From Streptomyces resistomycificus (GTDB lineage Bacteria; Actinomycetota; Actinomycetes; Streptomycetales; Streptomycetaceae), in assembly GCF_001514265.1 (NCBI RefSeq), contig NZ_KQ948992.1, positions 1 through 64,000 of the forward strand: 64,000 nt of DNA. The letters run 5' to 3'. A program made the position numbers and the translations under genes. Under the pieces are notes generated by a model. That model had not been told where the DNA came from and did no database searches. It was given only the letters and a program-made list of their open reading frames with translations. How positions within the stretch are numbered: position 1 is the stretch's first letter; every line of letters begins with the position of its first letter. Of this stretch, positions 49,547 through 58,665 are shown one piece after another.

Positions 49547-51328
49547 ATGAGGGAAGTCCGTGAGGCCTTCCGCCGTTTCTGGCCGCTGACGCGCGGCGAC
49601 CGCGGGTGGCTGCTGGCGATCATCGCCTGCGTGGTGGTGTCCGCGCTCGCCGAGACCGCCTCGATCCTGCTGTTCGCGCAGCTCACGGACAACGCCCTGA
49701 AGGCCGGCTCGCTCGCCGCCTTCTGGGGCCCGGCCGGCGCCTGGCTCACCGTCGCCGTGCTCGGCGCGATCGTCGGCTACCTCGGCAACTCCCTCGCCAC
49801 CTGGACCGCCGAGAGATTCGTCCTGCGGCTGAGGGCGGGCGTGTTCCGGCACGTCCAGGACCTCCCCCCGCACTTCTTCCAGAAGCACCGTCAGGGCGAC
49901 CTGGTCGAGCGGCTGACCGGAGACGTGGAAGCGATCGAGCAGATGGTCGTGTCAGGCGTCGTGGGCACGGTGTCCGCGGCCTTCTCCGCCGTCTTCTACG
50001 CGGCCGCCGCGTTCTGGCTCCGCTGGGACCTGGCCCTCGTCACCTTCGTCCTCGCCCCTCTCTTCCTCCTCGCCGCCCGCCGTTTCTCCGGCCGCATCAA
50101 GGAGGCCTCCCGGGACGAACGGGTCGCCGACGGCGCGATCACCTCGGTGGTCGAGGAGTCCCTCGGCAACATCGTCCTCACCCAGGCGTACAACCGCCAG
50201 GCCGACGAGGCGAAACGCCTCGACCGCGAGGCCCGCGCGTGGATGCGGGCTTCGGTGCGCGGTGCCCGGCTGAGCGAGATGTACGAGCAGTTCGTCGAGG
50301 TCGTCGAGACGCTCTGCGTCCTCACCGTGATTGGTCTGGGCGTCTGGGAGATCTCGGCCGACCGCATGACACTGGGCCAGCTCCTCGCCTTCGCCGCCTT
50401 CGTCGGCTACCTCTACCCGCCGGTCCGCAACCTCGGCCAGCTCGGCCTCACCCTCACCGCGGCGACGGCGGGCGCGCAGCGTCTGGGCGAGATCCTGGAC
50501 GCGCGGCCCTCCGTGGCCGACCCGGACGACCCGGTGTCCGCCTGGCCGGTCCGAGGCTGGGTCGGCTTCCACGGCGTGACCTTCCGCTACCCCGACGCCT
50601 CCCGCGACTCCCTGGACGACGTCCACTTCACCGCCGCCCCCGGCGAACTGGTGATCGTCACGGGCCCGAGCGGCGCCGGCAAGTCCACCCTGTCGAAGCT
50701 GCTGACCCGCTTCTACGACCCCTCGGCGGGCGCGATCACCCTGGACGGCGTCCCGCTCACCCGGCTCCCCCTGGACTTCCTGCGCGAACACATCGCCCTC
50801 CTCCCCCAGGAGACGCTGATCCTCAACGGCACGATCCGCGACAACATCGGGTGCGGTCGCCCGGGCGCGAGCGACGCGGAGATCGAACGCGTCGCCCGTT
50901 CCGCCGCCGCGCACGACTTCATCACCGCGCTCCCCGAGGGCTACGACACCCTGATCGCCCCCGGCACGGCCGCCCTCTCCGGCGGCCAGCTCAAGCGCCT
51001 CACCATCGCCCGCGCGATGCTCCGTTCCGCCCCCGTCCTCGTCCTCGACGAACCCACGGCCGGCCTCGACTCGGTGGCCGCCCGCCAGGTCGTCCAACCC
51101 CTGCGCCACCTCATGTCCACCCGCACCACCCTCATGATCACCCACGACCTGAGCCTCGCCCCGGACGCCGACCGCGTCCTGGTCGTGGACGACGGACGTC
51201 TGGTGGAGGCGGGGACCCACGCGGAGTTGGTGGCGCGGGGCGGCGTGTACGCACGGCTGGCGGGGCCGATGCCGGGGGCGCTGGGGGCGCCGGGGGCCCC
51301 GGACGACACGTTGACGTTGCGGTGGTGA
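49547..51328 (+). CDS. ABC half-exporter (membrane domain fused to ATPase)
   Basis: This 593-residue protein has six helices (about residues 18-310), then an ATPase with Walker A GPSGAGKST, signature LSGGQLKRLTIARAML and Walker B VLVLDEPTAGLD. It should work as a homodimer exporting lipid, drug or peptide. It lacks a C39 peptidase domain. The gene follows the basic peptide pair by 117 bp, so export of those peptides is possible, though a hairpin lies between. Alternative substrates cannot be excluded. Confidence 0.92.
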   Translation: MREVREAFRRFWPLTRGDRGWLLAIIACVVVSALAETASILLFAQLTDNALKAGSLAAFWGPAGAWLTVAVLGAIVGYLGNSLATWTAERFVLRLRAGVFRHVQDLPPHFFQKHRQGDLVERLTGDVEAIEQMVVSGVVGTVSAAFSAVFYAAAAFWLRWDLALVTFVLAPLFLLAARRFSGRIKEASRDERVADGAITSVVEESLGNIVLTQAYNRQADEAKRLDREARAWMRASVRGARLSEMYEQFVEVVETLCVLTVIGLGVWEISADRMTLGQLLAFAAFVGYLYPPVRNLGQLGLTLTAATAGAQRLGEILDARPSVADPDDPVSAWPVRGWVGFHGVTFRYPDASRDSLDDVHFTAAPGELVIVTGPSGAGKSTLSKLLTRFYDPSAGAITLDGVPLTRLPLDFLREHIALLPQETLILNGTIRDNIGCGRPGASDAEIERVARSAAAHDFITALPEGYDTLIAPGTAALSGGQLKRLTIARAMLRSAPVLVLDEPTAGLDSVAARQVVQPLRHLMSTRTTLMITHDLSLAPDADRVLVVDDGRLVEAGTHAELVARGGVYARLAGPMPGALGAPGAPDDTLTLRW

Positions 51329-51358
51329 GGGGTGGGGTGGGCAGGCCTGGCCCCCTCC

Positions 51359-51670
51359 TCACGCCCGGCTGTGAGGGATGCGTTCGCCGCGGCTGACCGC
51401 GATCCTGAGGAGGTCCGCCAGGGACTCCGCCGCCCTGGTGAGCGCGAAGCGCACGGCTCGCTCGCCCGCCCTGGGGTCGGCCAGTACGGCTCTGGCGCCC
51501 GCGAGCACCTGTTCGCCCGAGTCCAGTTGGGCTGCCTCCAGGTCGTCGGCGAGCTGCGAGAGTCTCCTGTGGTCGCCGTCGGTGCTGAGGTAACAGGGGT
51601 TGCCTTCGGGGGTCGTCCAGGGCAGCAGGCGGAGGCCGTCGGCGGTACGCGGGTGTTCGGACGTACTCAC
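51359..51670 (-). CDS. Small hypothetical protein linked to the second XRE module
   Basis: This 103-residue protein starts with GTG (SEHPRTADGLRLLPWTT) and has two predicted helical stretches (RRLSQLADDLEAAQLDSGEQ, ESLADLLRIAV). It is soluble and of unknown function. Its start overlaps the stop of the upstream gene (GTGA), so the two are translated together. Both diverge from the XRE regulator. Confidence 0.75.
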   Translation of the reverse strand: MSTSEHPRTADGLRLLPWTTPEGNPCYLSTDGDHRRLSQLADDLEAAQLDSGEQVLAGARAVLADPRAGERAVRFALTRAAESLADLLRIAVSRGERIPHSRA

Positions 51671-51981
51671 GCGGAGACCTCCATCCCGTGGATGTGGCGC
51701 GGCCCCACGTCGACGCCGTGGACGGCGAGCCAGAGGGCTCGGCGGCGCTGCCGCTGGAGCCTGCGCTCGTGGCGTTCCGCCGGGGTGAGGAGGTACGGGC
51801 GTACGAGCGGTGTGTCGGGCTCGAAGGGGTGGGCGTCGAGGGTGAGTCCGGCAGGTTGCGGCTGTCCTTGCGCGGCGGGACAGGTCGGCCCGACGGCTCG
51901 GTGCCGGCCTCGTGCGGGCAGCAGACCCCGCACGATCGCCAGCAGCAGCAACTCGCACAACCCCGCGATGTGTTCCCTCAT
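51667..51981 (-). CDS. Small hypothetical protein, first gene divergent from XRE
   Basis: This 104-residue protein has a hydrophobic N-terminal helix (GLCELLLLAIVRGLLPARG). A Pro-rich middle and a basic segment (PAERHERRLQRQRRRALWLA) follow. I do not recognise a family. It is transcribed away from the XRE gene, and the palindrome at 52073-52094 lies 92 bp upstream of its ATG, so it may belong to the same regulon. Confidence 0.72.
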   Translation of the reverse strand: MREHIAGLCELLLLAIVRGLLPARGRHRAVGPTCPAAQGQPQPAGLTLDAHPFEPDTPLVRPYLLTPAERHERRLQRQRRRALWLAVHGVDVGPRHIHGMEVSA

Positions 51982-52072
51982 GGACGGCGCTCCCTAACGG
52001 TCTGACGAGCGGTGATTACCGTTCGTGCCTCGATCGTCACTGCTCGCACGTACGCTGCGGAAGGGGTCAGGT

Positions 52073-52094
52073 GTTGTCTGGCGCCCCAGACAAC
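52073..52094. promoter_or_regulatory. Palindromic operator upstream of the XRE gene
   Basis: GTTGTCTGG-CGCC-CCAGACAAC is a perfect 9-bp dyad. It ends 13 bp before the GTG start and directly abuts the GGGGAGGGG ribosome-binding site. The same core occurs inside the gene at 52470-52496. Confidence 0.75.
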
Positions 52095-52107
52095 GGGGAG
52101 GGGTGAC

Positions 52108-52935
52108 GTGGACGAACACGTTGACGCGCAGGGTGAGTCGGGGCGCGCGGTGCTGGGGCGGACGCTGCGGTTCCTGCGGGAGAAGGAGGGCAAGTCCCTG
52201 GGGCAGCTGGCCGACGAGACGGGGTACGACAAGAGCTACCTGAGCCGTCTGGAGTCGGGTGAGAGGCTGTCCAAGGTGACGGTCATGCAGGACCTGGACG
52301 GGTACTACAGGGCCGGTGACCTGCTGGTCAGCCTCTGGAGACTGGCTCGGATCGACGCCTTCAAGGACAAGTACAAGAAGTACATGGGGCTGGAGGCGAC
52401 GGCGCGGATCATCTACGTGTACACGCCGGACGTGCCTGGACTCCTTCAGACCGAGGACTTCGCCCGGGAGGTGTTGTCTGAACCCCAGACAACACCTGGC
52501 AACGCCGAAGTACTTGAGGAGCAGGTGGCTGCCCGTGTAGGGCGACAACTGCTGCTGAGCAGGGATTCGGCGCCCGGCGTCCGCTTCGTCATCGACGAAT
52601 CCGCCTTCCGTCGTCCATCGGCCAGCGCGGAGACGTGGGAGCGTCAGCTGACGCACATCGTGGCCGTCGCGCAGTGGCCCAACGTCGCCGTCCAGGTGCT
52701 GCCGTTCACCGCCGGGCGACATGACCTCATGGGGAGAGGCTCGCTGACTCTGCTGTGGCAGGCCGACGGAAGTGCCGTTGCCTACACGGAAGGCAACACC
52801 AGTGGTCTTCTCATGGACGATCCGGAGGACGTCCTGCGTCACCGTTTGTCCTACGATCGCCTGCGGGATCTGGCGCTGCCCCCGTCGGACTCGCTGACGT
52901 TCATCAAGGACGTACTGGAGGAACACAGATCATGA
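52108..52935 (+). CDS. XRE-family regulator with DUF5753 domain (second module)
   Basis: This 275-residue regulator has a helix-turn-helix (about residues 14-70, including LGQLADETGYDKSYLSRLESGE). A DUF5753 domain follows (about 95-270), with VPGLLQTEDFAREVL and NVAVQVLPFTAGRHD. The GTG at 52108 is preceded by GGGGAGGGG. It overlaps the DUF397 gene in ATGA. Binding to GTTGTCTG-type palindromes at its promoter and within its own coding region would give autoregulation; this is inference. Confidence 0.93.
   Translation: MDEHVDAQGESGRAVLGRTLRFLREKEGKSLGQLADETGYDKSYLSRLESGERLSKVTVMQDLDGYYRAGDLLVSLWRLARIDAFKDKYKKYMGLEATARIIYVYTPDVPGLLQTEDFAREVLSEPQTTPGNAEVLEEQVAARVGRQLLLSRDSAPGVRFVIDESAFRRPSASAETWERQLTHIVAVAQWPNVAVQVLPFTAGRHDLMGRGSLTLLWQADGSAVAYTEGNTSGLLMDDPEDVLRHRLSYDRLRDLALPPSDSLTFIKDVLEEHRS
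52470..52496. promoter_or_regulatory. Intragenic copy of the XRE palindrome
   Basis: GGTGTTGTCTG (52470-52480) and its exact complement CAGACAACACC (52486-52496) flank AACCC inside the regulator's coding sequence. The left arm is identical over 11 bases to 52070-52080 in the promoter copy. The two sites are about 400 bp apart. Confidence 0.7.
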
Positions 52936-53153
52936 AGCAGACCCCCGACCTCAGCACCGCCGCCTGGCGTAAGTCGAGCTACAGCGACGGGGGAGCGAAC
53001 AACTGCCTCGAGGTCTCCGACGGCCACCCCGGCCTCGTCCCCGTCCGTGACAGCAAGTTCCCGCACGGCCCGGTGCTCCTCGTCGGGGCCACCCCCTGGG
53101 CGTTGTTCGTGACGAAGGTCAAGGGTGAACCGGCGTCCCCTTCAGCCGCCTGA
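52932..53153 (+). CDS. DUF397 protein (second module)
   Basis: This 73-residue protein has the family start TAAWRKSSYSDGGANNCLEV and then VPVRDSKFPHGPVLLVG. It is coupled to the XRE gene by ATGA. Its last 35 bp overlap the end of the convergent MFS gene on the other strand, so the two transcripts share complementary 3' ends. Confidence 0.9.
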   Translation: MKQTPDLSTAAWRKSSYSDGGANNCLEVSDGHPGLVPVRDSKFPHGPVLLVGATPWALFVTKVKGEPASPSAA

Positions 53154-54315
53154 GCAGATACACCCCCGCTGTCGACACCAGCGCAGCCATGCATGCGATG
53201 AAGACGAGGCCCGCCCCCTCCAGGCCGAGTGGGTCAGCGAGGAGTCCCACGCCGATCACCGGGACCGAGATGCCGGTGTACGCCACCACGAACAGCGTGG
53301 AGATCACGGACGCGCGGTGGTCGGGGGGTGACGCCTCGGCCACCGCGGACAGCGCCCCGCGGAACGCCAGCCCCTGTCCGCCGCCGCCGACGGCCGCGCT
53401 CAGGACGACCAGCACCAGCAGGTCCCACCGCAGCGCGCCCGCGAGCAGGGCAAGACCGGCGAAGAGGCCGGCGCAGCCCAGCGGCAGTGAGCGCCGCACG
53501 CCGACGCGGCCGACCGCCAGTTGCCCCGCGGTCGAGGCGAAGAAGGCGAGGGCGACGACGAGTCCGCTGACGGCGTGGTTGTCGACGTCCAGGGACTGGG
53601 CGAGGAAGGCGGGGCTGACCGAGGTGAAGACGCCGAACAGGGCGAACCCCACGAAGGAGGCGATCGCCGCGGGCGCGAACACCGCCCGCACCTGCGGGGG
53701 CAGGCCGGGCCGTTGCGGCCGTACGGTGCTCGGTGGGCGTCGCTCGCGGACGGTCTCCGGCAGCCACAGCAGGATCGCGGCCGAGCCGGCGATCAGCGCG
53801 AGGTGGACGAGGAACGGCAGGTACAGCGGCCACGGGGCGTACTGCGCGAGCGTCCCGGCGAGCAGCGGACCGCAGCCGAGCCCGCCCATGTTGGCGGCGG
53901 TCGCCACGAAGGTGGCCCGGGAGGCCCCGCCGTACGGCGCCAGCTCCAGCACGTACACCGTGGCGGCGCCCGTGAACAGGCCGGCCGACAGCCCCGACAA
54001 CAGCCGCCCGGCGTACAGCCAGCCGAGCCCGGTGGCGCACAGGAAGCAGACGGCGCTCGCCGCGGCGCACCCGAGGCCCGCGAGCAGCACCGGCCGTCTG
54101 CCCACGGCGTCCGAGGCGTTGCCCGCCAGCAGCAGCACGCCGATGACCCCGAAGGCGTACACGGCGTACACGACGGTCACCGTCAGCTCGGAGAAGCCGA
54201 GCTTCTCCTGGTAGAGGCCGTAGAGCGGGGTCGGCAGCGTGGTCCCGGCCATGCACACGGCGAACACCGTGCCGCCGAGCAAGCACTGGCGCCATCCTCG
54301 GCGGTCACCGTCCAT
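53119..54315 (-). CDS. MFS transporter
   Basis: This 398-residue permease has 12 predicted helices. The loop 2-3 signature reads GNASDAVGRRPVLLAG at about residues 65-80, and LPETVRERRPP lies in the central loop. It is probably a drug or metabolite exporter; the substrate is unknown. The ATG at 54315 was chosen, 11 residues inside a longer open frame, because it gives a short cytoplasmic N-terminus before helix 1. Confidence 0.9.
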   Translation of the reverse strand: MDGDRRGWRQCLLGGTVFAVCMAGTTLPTPLYGLYQEKLGFSELTVTVVYAVYAFGVIGVLLLAGNASDAVGRRPVLLAGLGCAAASAVCFLCATGLGWLYAGRLLSGLSAGLFTGAATVYVLELAPYGGASRATFVATAANMGGLGCGPLLAGTLAQYAPWPLYLPFLVHLALIAGSAAILLWLPETVRERRPPSTVRPQRPGLPPQVRAVFAPAAIASFVGFALFGVFTSVSPAFLAQSLDVDNHAVSGLVVALAFFASTAGQLAVGRVGVRRSLPLGCAGLFAGLALLAGALRWDLLVLVVLSAAVGGGGQGLAFRGALSAVAEASPPDHRASVISTLFVVAYTGISVPVIGVGLLADPLGLEGAGLVFIACMAALVSTAGVYLLRRLKGTPVHP

Positions 54316-54500
54316 GGGGTCGAAGGTAAGCGCACCCGGCGACCGCACCGCTGCGGCGCCTCCCCGGCGCGCCGCCGGTACCGGCTCCGAACGAGTGGAC
54401 TCGTCGGGTGCCGTGCGGAAGGAAGAGCTTGGTCCGGGGGAGTGGATGGTGACCTTGCCGTCCGAGCCCCCGACCTGTGACCCGGAAGAGGCGCCCTGCC

Positions 54501-55700
54501 ATGCGACGCACCCCCTCCCGCCGTCTGTTCGCCGCCGCGTTGCTCGTGGCGTCCGTGCTGGCTCCGATGGCGGCGGCCCCCGCCACGGCCGTCGACACCG
54601 CGGGCGTCCAGCGGTACGACCAGGACGACTGCCCGCAGCACGGCCTCGGCCCCGAGCTGACCGCCCGGCTGGACAAGGCCGTCAAGGACGTCCGCAAGCA
54701 GGCCGGAATCCCCGGTGTCGTCGTCGGACTGTGGATGCCGGGCAAGGGAAGCTACGTCCGCGCGACCGGGGTCGCCGACACCGAGACCCGCAGGCCGATG
54801 ACCACCGACCTGTTCACGCGGATCGGCAGCGAGACCAAGACCTTCACGGTCACCGCGCTGCTCAAGCTGGTCGACGACCGCCGGGTCGGGCTGGACGACC
54901 CGATCTCCGCCTACGTCCGGGGCGTGCCGAACGGTCACCGGATCACCCTGCGGCATCTCGCCGAGATGCGCAGCGGCCTCTTCCCGTACACCGAGGACCC
55001 GGACTTCGTGCACGATCTGCTGAGCGACCCGAGCCGCTCGTTCACCCCGCGGGAGGTGCTCGCGTACGGCTTCAAGCACAAGAACACCTTCAAGCCGGGC
55101 GCGGAGTTCCAGTACTCCAACAGCAACCTCGTGCTGCTCGGCCTGGTGATCGAGAAGGTGAGCGGCATCAGGGCCGGCGACTTCATCGAGCAGCGGGTGC
55201 TGCGCCCGGCCCGTCTGCGCCACACGCTGTTCCCGACCGGCCCCGAGTTCCCCGAGCCGCACGCGCGCGGCTACACGAACCAGACGCTGAGCGGTGAGAT
55301 CGAGGACTCCACGGACTGGAACCCCAGCTGGGCCTGGACGGCCGGGGCCATGATTTCGAACCTGCACGACCTGCGCCGCTGGGCGAGGATCGTCGCCACC
55401 GGGACGCTGCTCAGCCCCGAGACCCAGCGGGAGCGGCTGAGGATGCTGCCGACGGGTTACCCCGGCACGGGCTACGGCCTCGGCATCTTCGAGAGCGGCG
55501 GCTGGATCGGACACAACGGCTCCATCCCCGGCTACGAGAGCGTGACCGTCTACCTGCCGTCGAAGAAGGCCACCCTGGTGATCCTGCTCAACACCGACGT
55601 CACCTACGAGGGTCAGGAGCCGTCCTCACTGGTCGCCCGCGCGGTCACCGAGATCGTGACCCCGGACAACGTCTACGACCGCCCGATCCCCCCGCAGTAG
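54501..55700 (+). CDS. Secreted serine hydrolase, beta-lactamase/DD-peptidase family
   Basis: This 399-residue protein has a signal peptide (RRLFAAALLVASVLAPMAAA) and the class C/DD-peptidase motifs: SxxK as SETK, YxN as YSN (in FQYSNSNL) and HNG in the KTG position (WIGHNGSIPG). HxG is usual in the R61-type D,D-carboxypeptidase and esterase group. The mature enzyme acts outside the cell on peptidoglycan peptides or esters. An in-frame GTG at 54477 would add eight residues. Confidence 0.92.
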   Translation: MRRTPSRRLFAAALLVASVLAPMAAAPATAVDTAGVQRYDQDDCPQHGLGPELTARLDKAVKDVRKQAGIPGVVVGLWMPGKGSYVRATGVADTETRRPMTTDLFTRIGSETKTFTVTALLKLVDDRRVGLDDPISAYVRGVPNGHRITLRHLAEMRSGLFPYTEDPDFVHDLLSDPSRSFTPREVLAYGFKHKNTFKPGAEFQYSNSNLVLLGLVIEKVSGIRAGDFIEQRVLRPARLRHTLFPTGPEFPEPHARGYTNQTLSGEIEDSTDWNPSWAWTAGAMISNLHDLRRWARIVATGTLLSPETQRERLRMLPTGYPGTGYGLGIFESGGWIGHNGSIPGYESVTVYLPSKKATLVILLNTDVTYEGQEPSSLVARAVTEIVTPDNVYDRPIPPQ

Positions 55701-55708
55701 ACCCCGGA

Positions 55709-56437
55709 TCAGCTCTCCCGGAGGTGCCGTGGCACCTGGGACTCCCAGCGGAGGTTGAGGAGCGTGGCGAGGGCGGCGAAGGAGGCCAGCGGGACGCACA
55801 GGAGAAGAAGGAACGGGCGGGGTGTCCGGTCGGTGGCCAGCTGGACGACGAGTACCCCGAGCATGGCGAGGAAGACCAGCAGTGAGCCCACGTAGGCCCG
55901 CCACCAGGCCCTGCGCCGGCCGGCCCGCCGCCGGATCCGCGCCTCCACCTCGGGGCGCCGCTCCCAGTCTGTGCCCCGGTGCCGGGCGACGGCCGCACGC
56001 AGGTCCGCCACCTCGGCGCCGAGCGCCTCCAGCTGCAGGTCGTCGACGTGGGGAAGGAAGTGGCGGCGGCCCTCGGTGTCGTAGAGCCAGGCGAGCCGTT
56101 GGGGCTGCAGGAGACCGTGCCGGTGCGGGTTGTCCTCGACGCGGATGTCGTACACGTCGTGCCAGGCCCGGCGGCGCACGCCCACGGGCAGGCGGACGGT
56201 GACCCCCTCCGCCCCCGTGGACGTGCTGCCACGCCGCTGGTACAGCAGCCCCAGCACGACGAGCACCACCATGAGTACGGCCAGGGCGGGCTTGACCCAC
56301 ACCGGCAGACCGGAGGCCCGCGTCAGCTGGAACAGGCCGTTCAGCGAAATGATCCCGAGGAGCACGTACCAACTGCGCGGCACGGGCCTGCGCCGGCCGT
56401 ACTCCCGCTCGATCCCGCCGCCGACGCCGTCAGCCAT
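55709..56437 (-). CDS. Hypothetical membrane protein
   Basis: This 242-residue protein has two helix pairs, at about residues 25-65 and 180-225. A basic cytoplasmic middle is rich in Arg and His (TVRLPVGVRRRAWHDVYDIRV), a layout reminiscent of PH-domain-like membrane proteins. I could not assign a function. It converges on the serine hydrolase gene, with stop codons 8 bp apart. Confidence 0.75.
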   Translation of the reverse strand: MADGVGGGIEREYGRRRPVPRSWYVLLGIISLNGLFQLTRASGLPVWVKPALAVLMVVLVVLGLLYQRRGSTSTGAEGVTVRLPVGVRRRAWHDVYDIRVEDNPHRHGLLQPQRLAWLYDTEGRRHFLPHVDDLQLEALGAEVADLRAAVARHRGTDWERRPEVEARIRRRAGRRRAWWRAYVGSLLVFLAMLGVLVVQLATDRTPRPFLLLLCVPLASFAALATLLNLRWESQVPRHLRES

Positions 56438-56522
56438 GACATCCTCCCGCAGTGCGCGGAACAGGCGCGCGACCGGGGAGATCGTACGGCCGGCCGCCCG
56501 ATTCCCGGCAGGGGACCGGAGG

Positions 56523-58589
56523 TCAGGACGCCGACGGAGTCCAGTCGCCGAGCCAGTCCGCGACCTCCTGGCCGGCGGCCTGCGCGTCGGTCAGATGGGG
56601 CCGCTCGGTGCTCGCGGCCCCCGCTCCCGCGCCCTTGTTCATGTACTCGGCGAAGCGGTCGTTCTTCCAGGAGAAGCCGCTCATGTCGGTCCAGGGGGTG
56701 GTGCGGATCGCGGCGCTGAGGGTGGTGTTGCGGACCGTGGTCTGCGGGTCGAGGCTGGCGTCGCCGCCGGCGTGCCAGGGGCGGCCCAGGTAGAAGGTGC
56801 GGTCGGAGACGCTGCCGTTCACCGTGGAGTTGGCGATCAGGATGCCCTTGCGGTTCGCGGCCGTCGAGGGGGCCGTGACGTAGCCGGCCGAGGTGCCGTT
56901 CCAGCGCTTCTTGAGGGTGATGACCGACCCGTCGATGACGGCGGTGGCCCGGCCGAAGATGAAGTCGACGTTGCCGACGATGTAGGAATTCTTCATGTAG
57001 ACCCGGCCGAGCCGGTCCTTGGCGGCCGTGTCCAGCAACAGCGTGTCCTGGTCGCCCTCGACGATGATCGAGTCCAGGAAGACCTTGTCGGAGGCGGTGC
57101 GCAGGGCGACGGCCTGGTGGCCGGAGATGGACTGGTTGGCGGCCTCGTCGAAGTTGTTGGAGATGGTCAGGTTGCGGGCCTGGAAGTCGTCGGCCTCGAC
57201 GGCCACGGTGGCGCTGCCCCCGGTGCCGTAGGTGCCGGAGCCGTCCGGCTTCGGGGTCCCGGCCGCGTTGTTGTAGACGATCACCGTGTCCTTACGGCTG
57301 CCGCCGGTGCCCTGGATGGTGACGTGCGGCTTGTTGGAGGGGACCTTGACGAGTTCGCGGTACGTGCCCGGCTTGACCTGGATCACCACCCGCGCGGGGT
57401 TGTTCGCCGGTACGGCGTTCACCGCGGCCTGCACGGTCGAGTACTGGCCGCTGCCGTCCTTGGCCACGGTGAGCGTGGTCGCCGCCGCCGCCTTCGTGGT
57501 GGCCGTCGTACCGATCGAACCGCGCGGTCCCACACCCGACTTGAGCAGTGCGGGCACGTCCGCCGTCTTGTCGGGCGTGTAGGCGTAGTACGCCTTCGGG
57601 TCGAAGGCCGTGCCGCCGCTCTCGTTGCGCCCGGTCGTGGAGACGAACGTGTTGCCCTTCTGGACGATGCTCGCGGTGCTGTCCTTGATGACGGGGTTGT
57701 TCATGCCCTGGAAGTAGGAGTTCTCCAGGAGCATCCTGGTCGCGCCGCGCGAGTAGTTGCCGTACGAGGACTTGATGGTCGTCCCGGCGACGTCCTCCAG
57801 GAAGTTGTTGTAGAGGTGCGCGTGGGCCGCGTTGTCCGTGGAGGGGTTGCGCTGCTCGGTCTCGCGGATCCAGTTGTGGTGGATCGTGATGTCGGTGACG
57901 ACGTTCTCGGTCCAGCCGATACCGAAGGCCTTGTTGTCGTTGCTCAGCTTGTTCCAGGAGACGGTCACGTAGGTGCTGTCCTTGCGGACGTCGATGAGCC
58001 CGTCGGCCATGTTCCGCAGGTCGTTGTGGTCGATCCAGACGTGGTGGGCACCGTCCATCTGCACGGCGTCGAAGTCGTGGTCCTTGTCGTTCCACACACC
58101 CTGGTACGCGTCCCGGATGGTCAGGTTCCGGATGATCACGTTGTGGACGCCGGAGCCGAGGAAGAAGCCGCCGCCGACGATGTGCCCCGATGTCCCGGAC
58201 CCGACGATGGTCTTGTCGGACTTGACCTTGATCTCCTTGCCGACGGGGTCCATGTTGATGGTGGCGGCGACGACGATCACGTACGGCTCGGTGGCGGTCG
58301 CGTACTTCTCGAGATCCGCGAGCGTCTTCACGGTGACGGTCTTGCCGTCCCGTCCGCCGTAAGTGCCGTTCTGACCGAGGGCGTTGACGGAGGCGAAGCC
58401 GTCGGCGGTGGCGGTCGCCCAGGCGGGTGCGGCGGTGGCGGCGGAGGCCGTTCGCTGGGCGTCCTCGCCGAAGACGCCGAAGTCCGTGCCGTAGGCGAGA
58501 GTTCCGGCGGCGGTCAGCGCCAGGGGGACGCCGACCGCCAGCGCGGACTTCCTCCTGCGGTGGCGGGGCTTGCTGCGGGTTTCACTCAC
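56523..58589 (-). CDS. Secreted pectate lyase (PL1) fused to pectinesterase (CE8)
   Basis: This 688-residue exported protein has a basic signal region (RHRRRKSALAVGVPLALTAAG). A PL1 pectate lyase domain (about residues 60-350) has AHHVWIDHNDL and MLLENSYFQGMNNPV. A CE8 pectin methylesterase domain (about 365-650) has GDQDTLLL, GNVDFIFGRA and LGRPWH. One protein can thus demethylate pectin and then cleave it. The GTG at 58589 has GGAAG before it; a TTG at 58610 is possible. No pectin transporter gene is nearby. Confidence 0.93.
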   Translation of the reverse strand: MSETRSKPRHRRRKSALAVGVPLALTAAGTLAYGTDFGVFGEDAQRTASAATAAPAWATATADGFASVNALGQNGTYGGRDGKTVTVKTLADLEKYATATEPYVIVVAATINMDPVGKEIKVKSDKTIVGSGTSGHIVGGGFFLGSGVHNVIIRNLTIRDAYQGVWNDKDHDFDAVQMDGAHHVWIDHNDLRNMADGLIDVRKDSTYVTVSWNKLSNDNKAFGIGWTENVVTDITIHHNWIRETEQRNPSTDNAAHAHLYNNFLEDVAGTTIKSSYGNYSRGATRMLLENSYFQGMNNPVIKDSTASIVQKGNTFVSTTGRNESGGTAFDPKAYYAYTPDKTADVPALLKSGVGPRGSIGTTATTKAAAATTLTVAKDGSGQYSTVQAAVNAVPANNPARVVIQVKPGTYRELVKVPSNKPHVTIQGTGGSRKDTVIVYNNAAGTPKPDGSGTYGTGGSATVAVEADDFQARNLTISNNFDEAANQSISGHQAVALRTASDKVFLDSIIVEGDQDTLLLDTAAKDRLGRVYMKNSYIVGNVDFIFGRATAVIDGSVITLKKRWNGTSAGYVTAPSTAANRKGILIANSTVNGSVSDRTFYLGRPWHAGGDASLDPQTTVRNTTLSAAIRTTPWTDMSGFSWKNDRFAEYMNKGAGAGAASTERPHLTDAQAAGQEVADWLGDWTPSAS

Positions 58590-58665
58590 GATGGCTTCCG
58601 ATCGGGTCAAGTGACGGGGGGCGAGTCACTTGCTCGTCGGAGCTGGTGGGGAAAAGGTTGCCGCG

